Of a stretch of 64,000 nt of DNA, positions 35,149 through 44,632 are shown one piece after another. Both the position numbers and the translations under genes were made by a program. Below the pieces are notes generated by a model. The model saw only the letters and a list, made by a program, of their open reading frames with translations. It did not search any database and was not told the DNA's origin. The DNA comes from Haloferax mediterranei ATCC 33500 (GTDB lineage Archaea > Halobacteriota > Halobacteria > Halobacteriales > Haloferacaceae), in the NCBI RefSeq assembly GCF_000306765.2, contig NC_017941.2:2728001-2792000 (forward strand). Reading direction: 5' to 3'. Position 1 is the stretch's first letter. Each line of letters begins with the position of its first letter.

Positions 35149-37737
35149 ATGAGCGATTTCCGCGTCCTCTTCGTCGACGAGGGCACCTCGAACCTCACAG
35201 AGGCTATCGAGCGACGCGGATTCACTGTCGAGGTACTCTCGACGTGTGACTCGATTTTCGACACACTGGACGAAAACATCGACGGGATTGTCGTAAACGG
35301 CGGCACCGACATCGAACTCGTCTCCCAGATTCGCGACCGTCTCGGCGTCGTTCCGGTCTTCTTCCTCGTCGACGACGAAACGGCTGTCGAGCCGTCGTCG
35401 AGCGAAAAAGGAGCTATCAGCGTCGAGCGCCCGGAGTCGTCGGGGGCCGTCAACGCGCTTGCGACCCGTATCGAACGGGCCGTCGAGTTCTCACAGTGGG
35501 CGTCGACCGCTCGGGACAGCGACTCGTTGTACCGGACGGTCGTCGAACAGAGTCACGACGCCATCTTCATCGCCCAAGACGGTGGCTTTCGCTTCTGGAA
35601 TCGGCGGATGACCGAACTCACCGGTCTCAGCGACGACGAACTCGCAGAGATTCCGCTTTTGGACATCATCCACCCGGATGACAGAGACAAAGTCACCGAG
35701 ATTTCCGAACAACGACGGCAGGGCGGCGACGCGCCCGTGAGTTACGATGTCCGCCTCGTCGACGCCGACGGAGAGATTCACGAGTGTTCGGCAAACGTCA
35801 AAGATATCGAGTATCACGGGTCCTACGGCGTGCTCGTCACGATGCGCGATGTGACGGAACGACGTGCCACCGAGGCGCAGTTTCGCGCCCTCGTCGAACT
35901 CGCACGCGACATCGTGACGCTCGTCGGGTCTGACGGTCGAATTAAGTACGAAAGTCCGTCTGTCGAGGACGTACTCGGCTTCGACCAAGACGAGTTGGTC
36001 GGCGCGCACATCAGCGACTACACCCATCCAGAAGACTGGGAGCGCGTCGAAGAAGCGATGCAAAGGTCGCTCCAGAGTGGCGAAGATAAGAAAGAGCCGA
36101 TTCGGTACCGACACCAAGATGCGGACGGAAATTGGCGCTGGCTAGAGTCTGTTGGAACCAACCAGACAGACACGTCAGTCGGTGGGTTCGTTATCACTAC
36201 CCGGGATGTAACCGAACAGCGGACCTACGAAGAGCGGTTACAGCGACACGAGAGTATCGTCGAAAGTATCCGCCAGGGTGCCTACGTGGTTGACCGCGAG
36301 GCCATCATCCAGTACGTTAACGAAGCGGCAGTAGCGCGGATATCGATTCCCCGCGAGAAGTTCATCGGACAGCACATCTCGGTTGCACGCGAAGTAGACC
36401 TCCTCAACGATGACCAGTACGAGCGGGTCAAGTCGGTCCTCGATGATGTCCTACGCGGCGAGAGCAATGGAGAGCGGTTTGAAATCGAGCTTTCTCGCCC
36501 CAACGGTGACTACGTCATCGAGTTCGCCATCTCACCGATTGTCGACGAGGATGGCTCAATTACTGGTGCGGTCGGCATCTCGACCGACATCACGGAGCGA
36601 AAACGCTACGAGGAACAACTCAACGCGCTCCACGTCTCGACGCGAGAGCTAACAGCCGCAACCAGCCGAGAGCAGGTTGCCGAGGTCGTCTGCGACGCCG
36701 CCAATGGTGTTCTCAACTACAACATCAGCGGGGTGCTGCTGTACGACGAGTCGACAGACACGCTCGTCCCGACGGCGTTCACCGAAGAGGCACAGGAGAT
36801 GTTCGGCGACATCCCCCCGCTCCCGCGCGGAACAGGCTTCTCGTGGGAGGTCTTCGAGAGCGGAGAACCCCACCTGTACGACGACTTCGAATCGAGTCCG
36901 CACCGGTTCAACCCCGTCGCCGAAATCAAAGAGGAGTTGGTCGTTCCGATTCCCGACCACGGCGTGTTCTTCGTGGGGTCGGTCGATGAGGGAACCTTGG
37001 CCGACCAGCGCCTCACACTGGCGAAAGTATTGGCGTCGAACACGCGCGCCGCACTGGACCGAGTCGAACGCGAACAACTCCTTCGCCAGCGCGAGCGCGA
37101 ACTCGCCCGACAAAACGAGCAACTCGAATCGTTCGCGTCGGCCGTCTCGCACGACCTCCAGAACCCGCTCAACGTAGCCATGGGCTATCTCGAACTCGCC
37201 CAAGAACAGTTCGACAGCGACGAACTCGCCCGAGTGCAAGTCGCGCACGAACGGATGGAGACCATCATTCAAGACGTGCTGGCGTTGGCACGGAGCGGGC
37301 AGACCGTCGACGAGGTGGAGCCGCTACCGCTCAAACGAGTCGTCGCCGAAGCGTGGAACACCGTCGCGACCTCCTCGCCGGAAGCGACGCTCAAAATCGA
37401 CGGTATCGCCGAGGTGGACGCCCATCACGGTCGGCTCCGACAACTCTTCGAAAACCTCCTGTCGAACGCGATTCGCCACGGTGGCGACGACGTGACAATC
37501 CGGGTCGGACCGCTCGAAGCCCGACCGGGGTTCTACGTCGAAGACGACGGTCCCGGAATCCCACCGGACGAGCGTTCTCGTGTCTTCGAGTCGGGCTACA
37601 CGACGAGTCCGGAGGGAACCGGATTCGGTCTCAGCGTCGTCATAAGCGTCGTCAACGCACACGGATGGGATATCGACGTATCCGAAGGCGACGGCGGCGG
37701 AGCGCGATTCGAAATCACGACCGAAACCGGACGCTGA
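35149..37737 (+). CDS. Multi-PAS/GAF sensor histidine kinase with degenerate receiver domain
   Basis: 862 residues from the ATG at 35149 (MSDFRVLFVDEGTSNLTEAI). Order: receiver-like domain 1-115 with Gly/Asn instead of Asp at the acceptor position (IDGIVVNGGTDIE), three PAS domains (about 125-245, 250-375, 376-495), a GAF domain (about 505-640) and HisKA (FASAVSHDLQNPLNVAMGY, near 665). The HATPase has LLSNAIRHGGDDV, EDDGPGIP and PEGTGFGLSVV. No membrane segment. A cytoplasmic sensor; its partner regulator is not in the window. Confidence 0.92.
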   Translation: MSDFRVLFVDEGTSNLTEAIERRGFTVEVLSTCDSIFDTLDENIDGIVVNGGTDIELVSQIRDRLGVVPVFFLVDDETAVEPSSSEKGAISVERPESSGAVNALATRIERAVEFSQWASTARDSDSLYRTVVEQSHDAIFIAQDGGFRFWNRRMTELTGLSDDELAEIPLLDIIHPDDRDKVTEISEQRRQGGDAPVSYDVRLVDADGEIHECSANVKDIEYHGSYGVLVTMRDVTERRATEAQFRALVELARDIVTLVGSDGRIKYESPSVEDVLGFDQDELVGAHISDYTHPEDWERVEEAMQRSLQSGEDKKEPIRYRHQDADGNWRWLESVGTNQTDTSVGGFVITTRDVTEQRTYEERLQRHESIVESIRQGAYVVDREAIIQYVNEAAVARISIPREKFIGQHISVAREVDLLNDDQYERVKSVLDDVLRGESNGERFEIELSRPNGDYVIEFAISPIVDEDGSITGAVGISTDITERKRYEEQLNALHVSTRELTAATSREQVAEVVCDAANGVLNYNISGVLLYDESTDTLVPTAFTEEAQEMFGDIPPLPRGTGFSWEVFESGEPHLYDDFESSPHRFNPVAEIKEELVVPIPDHGVFFVGSVDEGTLADQRLTLAKVLASNTRAALDRVEREQLLRQRERELARQNEQLESFASAVSHDLQNPLNVAMGYLELAQEQFDSDELARVQVAHERMETIIQDVLALARSGQTVDEVEPLPLKRVVAEAWNTVATSSPEATLKIDGIAEVDAHHGRLRQLFENLLSNAIRHGGDDVTIRVGPLEARPGFYVEDDGPGIPPDERSRVFESGYTTSPEGTGFGLSVVISVVNAHGWDIDVSEGDGGGARFEITTETGR

Positions 37738-37797
37738 CGGTGTCGAACACCGTTGATGGCAGAAACCCCTAATTCCGGGTCGTCCGAACGTCGAGGT

Positions 37798-38925
37798 ATG
37801 AACAGCCCAGACAAAGCGACGACGCGAGCAGTCGAGTCGTGTCGCAACGCGCTCCCGCCGACAGTCGACGGCGGGCGCGTGGTGTTCGGGTTCGACGGCT
37901 ACATCGACCGGGTCAGAGAGTTCGTTTCCGAACGCCAGTCCGCGGAGTCGTACGACCGTGTTCCGACGTTAGACGCCTTCGCGGACCGTGTGAACGCGTC
38001 GGTCGAAGCCAACAGTTCGCTCACCTTCGAGTGGATTCAAGCCGGCGTTCGAACCGGCGGACACGTAAGCCACCTCGCCCGCGCCTTCGGGACGATGGGC
38101 TTCGACCCAGCCCTCATCGGCTGTTTCGGCGACCCGCCGGAGGACCCGTTCATCGAAGAGTTCGGTGACTTCACGCTAGAAACGCTCGGAGCACCGGGCT
38201 ACACCGACGCCGTCGAGTTCGACGACGGGAAACTGATGCTTACCGAAGTCGGCGCGCTGACGGCGCTCGATTGGGTCGACATCGAGTCCCGCGTCGGTCT
38301 CGACCGGCTCTCGGAACTCGTCGACGGGACCGAACTATTCGGGATGGGGTACTGGTCGGAAATGCCTGCTCTCCCGGACGTGACCCGTGGGGTTCGAGAA
38401 GACCTCTGGCCGACGCTCTCGAATCCGCCGGAGACGCTCCTTCTCGACCCCGGAGACCTCCGGAAGCGGGAACCGGACGTGGTCGCCAAGGGAGTCGAAC
38501 AAGTATCAAAGCTGGACGACTCGGTCGACGTGGTCGTCTCGGCGAATCGGTACGAGACGCGGTATCTCGCCCAACTCGCCGGTGTCGAAGCAGACGACTT
38601 CGAACGCGAGACGCGAGCAGCGTTCGACTACCTAGGTGTTACCCGATTCGTCGGCCACGGAATCGAAGCGGCCCACCTCGTCGACGACGACGGTGCTGCA
38701 CATGTTCGCGTCCCTCGAATTGACGACCCGGAACTCACGACGAGTTCCGGCGACCACTTCAACGCCGGCCTCGCCCTCGCACACGTCCTCGGACTCGGGC
38801 GGGCCGAGTCACTGGTTGTCGGAAACGCCGTTGCTGGACATTTCGTTCGAAACGGAACCCCGCCAACGTACGACGAAATTAAGACATTCGTCACGTCGTA
38901 CATCGATTATTTCAACGAGACATAA
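37798..38925 (+). CDS. PfkB-family carbohydrate kinase-like protein
   Basis: 375 residues from the ATG at 37798 (MNSPDKATTRAVESCRNALP). The N-terminal sugar-binding region has VVFGFDGYIDRVREFV and AGVRTGGHVSHLARAFGTMG. The C-terminal catalytic element is TSSGDHFNAGLALAHVLG, where the family usually has DTxGAGDxF; the catalytic Asp is kept (SGDHFNAG). Such proteins phosphorylate sugars or nucleosides with ATP. Substrate unknown. The gene starts about 60 bases after the kinase gene and may be separately transcribed. Confidence 0.8.
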   Translation: MNSPDKATTRAVESCRNALPPTVDGGRVVFGFDGYIDRVREFVSERQSAESYDRVPTLDAFADRVNASVEANSSLTFEWIQAGVRTGGHVSHLARAFGTMGFDPALIGCFGDPPEDPFIEEFGDFTLETLGAPGYTDAVEFDDGKLMLTEVGALTALDWVDIESRVGLDRLSELVDGTELFGMGYWSEMPALPDVTRGVREDLWPTLSNPPETLLLDPGDLRKREPDVVAKGVEQVSKLDDSVDVVVSANRYETRYLAQLAGVEADDFERETRAAFDYLGVTRFVGHGIEAAHLVDDDGAAHVRVPRIDDPELTTSSGDHFNAGLALAHVLGLGRAESLVVGNAVAGHFVRNGTPPTYDEIKTFVTSYIDYFNET

Positions 38926-39101
38926 ATATAGGTTGACCGAACAAGGGTCAGATATATTACTAGACTAGCCTATTGTCCGTTCGTCAGTGGCACCCCACCA
39001 TGGGCACGATATCGTTATTGGCGAATGCTGGTCGCCTTCGATGCGGTATCGCGGCTGCTTCATGGTCCCCCGTAACCGGCCACGACACCCACTACACACC
39101 A

Positions 39102-39788
39102 TTATTTCGGACTTAGCGAGTCATCTTCGAGGTCCTCGACTGCCGAGCCGACGAGGTGGCGAAGCCCTCGACGAAGTCGCTGTGACAGCGCCTGTTCGGA
39201 GATTTCGAGATTGGCTGCGATGTCGCTGAGCGTTGTCTCTTTGGGCGTCTCGAAATACCCCCGTGTAAAAGCGAGTTTGAGCGCGGCCAGTTGTTTCTCC
39301 GAGAGGTTACTGTTCGGGTAGCGCCGTTCGTCGAGCCGAGACGACTCAACTCGGCGAACGTCGATATCGATATCCCGTTCGAGGCATGTGTCGTGAAATC
39401 GAGTGGTCTGCTCGTTCGTCGGGAAATACACGGAGAGCGTCCACCCGTGCTTCGTTCCGACAATCTCCCGGACGATGCCACGACACTCTTGAATCGTCGA
39501 GATGAGACCGTCGTCTCGGAGCATCCACTCACAGCGGTACAGTCGCCCCTCGGGACTGTCTGAGACCACTTCGAAGTCCTTGACGCCAGCGTGCGTTTCG
39601 AGTAGGTCGGCGACTGCATCGGACCCGGCACCACGAGCGAAGAAGTACGGAACAGGCTCGCCAGAGACGGGAACACAGCCCATGAACGTGATTTCGAGTT
39701 CGGAGTCATCGAACGCGGGGCTAAGACACGAATCGTCAAGGGAGTGTCCCAGTTCGACTTCGTACCCGTAGGTGTGGTCATCAGTCAT
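39102..39788 (-). CDS. Bat-type helix-turn-helix transcriptional regulator
   Basis: 228 residues. The C-terminal HTH_10 domain is KQLAALKLAFTRGYFETPKE followed by TLSDIAANLEISEQALSQRL. The N-terminal part is a bacterio-opsin activator-like ligand domain (YPNSNLSEKQ joins the two). The family regulates metabolism and light or oxygen responses in haloarchaea. Its target is not visible. The 233 bases upstream, to 40,021, are AT-rich and probably contain its promoter; no gene seen there. Confidence 0.85.
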   Translation of the reverse strand: MTDDHTYGYEVELGHSLDDSCLSPAFDDSELEITFMGCVPVSGEPVPYFFARGAGSDAVADLLETHAGVKDFEVVSDSPEGRLYRCEWMLRDDGLISTIQECRGIVREIVGTKHGWTLSVYFPTNEQTTRFHDTCLERDIDIDVRRVESSRLDERRYPNSNLSEKQLAALKLAFTRGYFETPKETTLSDIAANLEISEQALSQRLRRGLRHLVGSAVEDLEDDSLSPK

Positions 39789-40021
39789 CGTTTCGTGGTT
39801 GTGGTAGCTTTGAAAGAAATCAGAGCATCGTCACATAACTGTGTATCACGTCTCACAAACGGTGTAAAACACGAACGAACAGAGGATATTATTTGTGGAG
39901 GTGACACCTTTCACCGTAAAGTCATTTAAATACTATCAGTCGTGGCCTGCTGGAGCTTTCGACTAATGTCACCTATATTTTATGTTTGTCAAAAGCTACG
40001 AAACGAAATGTCGAGTTATCA

Positions 40022-40930
40022 TCAGAGCCGAATCGGATTGTTGCTCGGTCGAATCGTCACCGTAATCTCGTCCCCAATCTCGAACTCGTGGTTGGGGCAG
40101 ACGACTTTCGTTCCGAACGCTGTTTGCGAAGCGAAAAGCGACAGCCCCGTAACGCGGTCACCGTTGGCAAACACGTCGAAATCGGTCCACGAAACGTCGC
40201 GACCGACGGTCTGTCCGACTTGTGCACCCAGAAGCGACAGCGACGTGTCGTCCGGAGCGGAAGAAAGCGTCCCACCGGCGGCGTAGTGAGCAAGCCCACC
40301 ATCGAGAACGACGCCTTCGTCGCTGGCGAGGCCGACATACTCGCCGGAATCAACAGCACCCTCCTTTCGAGTCGGACGGTCGAGAACGACGAACGTCTCG
40401 CCCACATCGACGACCGTTCCATGGCCATCCCAATCGAGCGGTGAGACGGTTACGTCAGCCGTAAGCGGCAGCGACCCGCGAGCGCGATGGTGGTTCGCCG
40501 ACGCCGGTCGAAACCCGAGATGGATGTGGTTCGAAACCCACGGGGCGAAAAAGCCGGAGCGGACGAGTCGGCCGAGCGAATCGCCGACCTGTACCTCGTC
40601 ACCCGCTGCGACGTCGGGGTCGACGTGGAGAATTCGCGCCACAAGACCGGTACGTGGGTCGCTGTCGGAGTCACCGCTCCAGTCCAGACCGGTTGCTTCG
40701 GCGTCCACGTCGAGGAGAATGAGATATTCGTCTTCGTGAGCGTAGGGTTTGTCCGGTGCTCGGACAGTTCGCGCCTCGCGGACGACACCTGCAACGGGGG
40801 AGCGAGCGACCGGGTCGTCAGCAGCTACGTAGAGGTCGATAGCGCAGCCACTGTCGTGGGCGGGATACGGCGAGTTGTAGAGCGAAAAACGCTCGAAGCG
40901 AGAGCAGACCGACCGCGGCAGACGCAACAT
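40022..40930 (-). CDS. M23-like (LytM fold) metallopeptidase-like protein
   Basis: 302 residues from 40930 (MLRLPRSVCSRFERFSLYNS). The first metal element is PYPAHDSGCAIDLYVAADD (H and D as in M23 HxxxD-type sites). A VVREARTV strand and then SNHIHLGFRP (HxH) follow near residue 165, the expected pair. Many haloarchaea carry this family although they have no murein, so the substrate is unknown. The C-terminal half has no recognised domain. It is divergent from the lipoate ligase gene, with 54 bases between starts. Confidence 0.7.
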   Translation of the reverse strand: MLRLPRSVCSRFERFSLYNSPYPAHDSGCAIDLYVAADDPVARSPVAGVVREARTVRAPDKPYAHEDEYLILLDVDAEATGLDWSGDSDSDPRTGLVARILHVDPDVAAGDEVQVGDSLGRLVRSGFFAPWVSNHIHLGFRPASANHHRARGSLPLTADVTVSPLDWDGHGTVVDVGETFVVLDRPTRKEGAVDSGEYVGLASDEGVVLDGGLAHYAAGGTLSSAPDDTSLSLLGAQVGQTVGRDVSWTDFDVFANGDRVTGLSLFASQTAFGTKVVCPNHEFEIGDEITVTIRPSNNPIRL

Positions 40931-40984
40931 GGTCGTCGGGACGGGACGGATGTTCTTAGGTACGTCGAGGTATTTCGGATAGCT

Positions 40985-41671
40985 ATGCGCGTCATCCGCG
41001 GCCGAGGACCCGACAGGGACGCCGACCGGAGGGTCACCGCGGCCATGCTCCGCGACGCGGGCGAAACGGGCGAACCGGCCTTCCGCGCGTGGACGCCGCA
41101 CCGACAGATTGCTTTCGGCAGGCGAGACACCCGCGCCGAGCGATACGACGAGGCCGCTGCTGCTGCCGACGCACGCGGGTTCCCTCCCGTCGAGCGCTCC
41201 GTCGGCGGGAGAGCAGTCGCCTACACCGGCACGACCGTCGCCTTCGCCCACGCGGTCCCACTCGATGACGCACGAACCGGCCTCGACGAGCGATACGAAG
41301 CTGGCACTTCCGCCGTCGTTCGCGCCCTGCGGACCCTCGGCGTCCCCGCCCGACGAGGCGAACCGCCGAAGTCGTACTGTCCCGGCGACCACTCGGTCCA
41401 AGCGGGCGGAAAGCTCTGCGGCATCGCCCAGCGTGTCCGGAAGTCGGCCGCGCTCGTCTCGGGCGTCGTCGTCGTCGCCGACCGCGACGAAATCGCCGAC
41501 ATACTCGTCCCAATCTACGACGCGCTCGACGTTCCGTTCGACCCCGACTCGGTCGGGAGCGTCGCAACCGCGGGCGGTCCAGCGAGTTCGGACGACGTGT
41601 GTCAGGCACTCGAATCAGTCTTCGTCGGCGACGCGGAGACGCGAGTCGAAGACGCCGACGACGTGGTGTGA
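40985..41671 (+). CDS. Lipoate-protein ligase family (LplA-like)
   Basis: 228 residues from the ATG at 40985 (MRVIRGRGPDRDADRRVTAA). Signature sites: the adenylate-binding RSVGGRAVAYTGTTVAFAHA (GGR[AGT]xxxxG-like) and the Lys in QAGGKLCGIAQRVRKSAALV. It would attach lipoate to acyltransferase E2 or glycine-cleavage H protein. It may equally be an octanoyl-transferase-like paralogue, as the family diverges. It is divergent from the M23-like gene. Confidence 0.82.
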   Translation: MRVIRGRGPDRDADRRVTAAMLRDAGETGEPAFRAWTPHRQIAFGRRDTRAERYDEAAAAADARGFPPVERSVGGRAVAYTGTTVAFAHAVPLDDARTGLDERYEAGTSAVVRALRTLGVPARRGEPPKSYCPGDHSVQAGGKLCGIAQRVRKSAALVSGVVVVADRDEIADILVPIYDALDVPFDPDSVGSVATAGGPASSDDVCQALESVFVGDAETRVEDADDVV

Positions 41672-41743
41672 ACTCGCGGTCGATAGTATTCTCTCACCGA
41701 CCGAACCGCCGGACTTAGAACCCGGCGTGTCGCACCCTCATCT

Positions 41744-43033
41744 ATGCGAATCGAGAACGCGACGCTGGCCGACGGGCGCGTGGTCGATGTCCGCGTCGAG
41801 GACGGCGCTATCGACGCGGTAGGCGACCTCGACCCCGTCGACGGCGAGGAGGTACTCGACGCCGACGAGAATCTGTTGCTGCCGGGCGCTATCGACGTTC
41901 ACGTCCACTTCCGCGAACCCGGATTCGAACACAAAGAGACGTGGGAAACCGGCTCTCGGAGCGCCGCCGCGGGCGGCGTGACGACCGTCGCCGACCAGCC
42001 GAATACGGACCCGACGACGACGACCGGCGACGGATTCGACGCGAAGGCCGACCGGGCCGCAAACTCCTGTATCGATTACGGCATCAACGGCGGCGTCACG
42101 CCCGACTGGGACCCCGAAAACCTCTTCGAACGCCCGCTTTTCGCCCTCGGCGAAGTGTTCCTCGCCGATTCGACCGGCGACATGGGTATCGACGCCGACC
42201 TCTTCGCTGCGGCCGCCGAGCGCGCCGGCGAGGCTGGCGTTCCCGTAACTGTCCACGCCGAAGACGCCGAGCTCTTTGACGAGTCCGCTATCGAAGGCGA
42301 CCTCGGCGGTCCCGGCCGCGACGCCGATTCCAACGCGTGGAGCGCCTACCGCCGTGCCGAGGCCGAAGAAGCCGCCGTGGAACGCGCCGTCCGCGTCGGT
42401 GGCGAGACAGGCGCACAGATTCACATCGCCCATACGAGCACGCCCGAAGGCGTCGATGCCGCCCGCGACGGTGGCGCGACCTGCGAGGTGACGCCGCACC
42501 ATCTCTTCTTGTCCCGCGACGACTGCGACGAGCTCGGAACCTACGGTCGGATGAACCCGCCGCTTCGCTCGGAAGCGCGCCGCGAAGCCATGTTCGAGCG
42601 CCTTGCCGACGGCCGCATCGACGTGGTTGCGACCGACCACGCGCCGCACACGCGAGAAGAGAAAGACCAGTCGCTCCTCGACGCGCCGAGCGGTGTCCCC
42701 GGCGTCGAGACGATGGTGCCGCTACTTCTCGGTGCCGCCGTGGACGGCGACCTGTCGCTAGAGCGCGTCCGCGACGTAGTTGCGACGAACCCCGCGGACA
42801 TCTTCGACCTGCCGCAGAAGGGCCGCATCGAGGCGGGCGCAGATGCTGACCTCGTGCTCTACGACCTCGACGACGCCCGCGAGATTCGCGGCGACGACCT
42901 CCACTCGAAGTGCGGATGGACGCCGTTCGAAGGCTTCACGGGCGTCTTCCCCGAGTGGACGATGCTCCGCGGCGAGTTGGTCTGGGACGGCGACGAGTTC
43001 GGCGACGCATCGGGTGAAAACGTCCGCGTCTAG
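41744..43033 (+). CDS. pyrC: Dihydroorotase
   Basis: 429 residues. The amidohydrolase metal site is PGAIDVHVHFREPGFEHKET near residue 48. A late DVVATDHAPHTREEKD motif follows near residue 290, with PHHLFLSRDDCDELGTYGRM between them. These are the class I dihydroorotase signatures. It closes N-carbamoyl-L-aspartate to dihydroorotate in pyrimidine synthesis. An allantoinase or dihydropyrimidinase is less likely, given the DVHVHFREPG start. It stands as a single gene, with a short stretch to the next gene. Confidence 0.92.
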   Translation: MRIENATLADGRVVDVRVEDGAIDAVGDLDPVDGEEVLDADENLLLPGAIDVHVHFREPGFEHKETWETGSRSAAAGGVTTVADQPNTDPTTTTGDGFDAKADRAANSCIDYGINGGVTPDWDPENLFERPLFALGEVFLADSTGDMGIDADLFAAAAERAGEAGVPVTVHAEDAELFDESAIEGDLGGPGRDADSNAWSAYRRAEAEEAAVERAVRVGGETGAQIHIAHTSTPEGVDAARDGGATCEVTPHHLFLSRDDCDELGTYGRMNPPLRSEARREAMFERLADGRIDVVATDHAPHTREEKDQSLLDAPSGVPGVETMVPLLLGAAVDGDLSLERVRDVVATNPADIFDLPQKGRIEAGADADLVLYDLDDAREIRGDDLHSKCGWTPFEGFTGVFPEWTMLRGELVWDGDEFGDASGENVRV

Positions 43034-43089
43034 GCGACACTTCACGCAGGCGAACTTTTTCCCGTCTGACCGCCCGAGACACGGCACAC

Positions 43090-43611
43090 ATGAGCGAAGA
43101 GCAGACGCCGCCGCGAAGTCGTGGGCCAAACGCAGACGAGCAGCACGTACTGACGGGGATGCTTTCGTTCTGGGAGACAGTCATCGAGGACGCCGAGGCG
43201 ACCGCGGCTGAATACGCCGAAGAAGGCTGGGAGACGCTCGTCCTCCATCCCGGCGACGTGACGGTCCTTCCGCCGTCGAACCTACCGGATGCCACCGACC
43301 GCGTCGGTTTCGACGTGCTCGTTCCGGGAAGCGAGTTCGAGGCGCTTTCCGAGTGGGTCGCAGACGCCTCGTTCGATAGATACGATGTCTACCGCGCCCG
43401 CGAGGGAGGAACCATGTTCGTCGTCTCGGTCGTACAAGCAGCACAGGCGGAGAACGCGGTCGTCGTACCCCTCTATTACGGACTCGACAAAGTGGACGTG
43501 CTGAAAACCCGTGCGAAAGAACAGGGTGCGCTTCGTCTGTACGTCCGGCCCGTCGAGGCCGACCAGCGCGTCGAATTAGTCCAGTCCAATCCGGCTCCGC
43601 TGTTCCCGTGA
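43090..43611 (+). CDS. Conserved haloarchaeal protein (DUF7529-like)
   Basis: 173 residues starting MSEEQTPPRSRGPNADEQHV. The core alternates helix and strand (GWETLVLHPGDVTVLPPS; TMFVVSVVQAAQAENAVVVP), with no visible catalytic motif. It follows pyrC in the same direction by 56 bases. Function unknown; the gene is widely present in this lineage from memory. Confidence 0.7.
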   Translation: MSEEQTPPRSRGPNADEQHVLTGMLSFWETVIEDAEATAAEYAEEGWETLVLHPGDVTVLPPSNLPDATDRVGFDVLVPGSEFEALSEWVADASFDRYDVYRAREGGTMFVVSVVQAAQAENAVVVPLYYGLDKVDVLKTRAKEQGALRLYVRPVEADQRVELVQSNPAPLFP

Positions 43612-43640
43612 CGCGTTGATTACGGCGAAGCAGTCGCGCC

Positions 43641-44510
43641 TCAGTCGTCGTTCGACAGTTCCTCTTGCCGGAGTTCCGTGCTCGCCTCGCGGACTTCGCG
43701 CATGACGCTAGAGATACGTTCTTCGGCTTCGAGTTCCTCTTCGACAGAGAGGTCGACGCCCTCGACTTCGAGAAGGAACTTGGCGATTTCCGTGACCTCG
43801 TACATCATCTCGTCGAGTTCTTCGGCCGTGAAGAAGCCCGACATCGCCCCGTAGAGGAACGTCGCCCCCGACTTTCGGACCTTGTCTCGGAAGGCTGAAC
43901 GGGCCTGATTGACCGCCTGCGGCGTGTACGTGTCGGTCATGAACGGAACGAGTTCGGGAAGGTTCTCGCCGATTTTCGTCATCTCGACGCCCGTCTCGGT
44001 GCGGAAGTCGGCACAGAGACGGGCGATAGCCCACTCGCGCGCCGTCACGTAGGTTCGCTCGCGGAGGAAGTCGTTGACGCGGTCGTACTGCGCGCCGTCG
44101 ACTTTCTTGAATCGGGCGTACTTCTGTACGTCCTCGGGAACGTCGGCGGCGGCAGTTGATGCTGCACCGGTATCCGTCGTCGTCTCGCTATCATCTCCGG
44201 CGGCTTCGTCGTCGTCAACCGTCTCGCTATCGTCAGCTGCCTCTTCAACACCGGACTCGCCGGTAGTCGCGGCCCGCGCTGCATCTCCGTCCGGGTCGGC
44301 TTCGGGGCTGGATTCGGTGTCGTCACCGGCGTGGTCACGGCCTTCGTCGCTGGTGCGACTGCGGTCCTCGTCACCGGTGCGATTGCGGTCCTCGTCACCG
44401 GTGTGGGAGCGTCCCTCGTCGCTGGCGTGGTCGCGGTCGCCACCTCGCTCGTGTTCGTCGGCCTCGGTGTCGGCCGCCCCTGCCTCGAAGTCGTCGGACT
44501 CGTCTGTCAT
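43641..44510 (-). CDS. DUF5806-like protein with acidic repeat N-terminus
   Basis: 289 residues. Residues about 26-64 are five imperfect 8-residue units of the type RNRTGDED, which come from 24-base DNA repeats at 44,319-44,438. A Thr/Ala/Asp-rich stretch runs to about residue 125. The C-terminal domain (YARFKKVDGAQYDRVNDFLR to the end) is helical and holds GENLPELVPFMTDTYTPQAV, the DUF5806-like part. Function unknown. The low-complexity front is probably a disordered, rapidly changing tail. Confidence 0.8.
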   Translation of the reverse strand: MTDESDDFEAGAADTEADEHERGGDRDHASDEGRSHTGDEDRNRTGDEDRSRTSDEGRDHAGDDTESSPEADPDGDAARAATTGESGVEEAADDSETVDDDEAAGDDSETTTDTGAASTAAADVPEDVQKYARFKKVDGAQYDRVNDFLRERTYVTAREWAIARLCADFRTETGVEMTKIGENLPELVPFMTDTYTPQAVNQARSAFRDKVRKSGATFLYGAMSGFFTAEELDEMMYEVTEIAKFLLEVEGVDLSVEEELEAEERISSVMREVREASTELRQEELSNDD

Positions 44511-44632
44511 ACCGCGGGCTACCGCGTCATCGCCGAAAAGGGTTCCGCGACGTGCGGTCCCGCGATGACAGCCCCGCGTTCGGAAGGGGTTCCGGGCAAG
44601 GGTTTTCTACCACCACCGCGAGATTGGGAATC

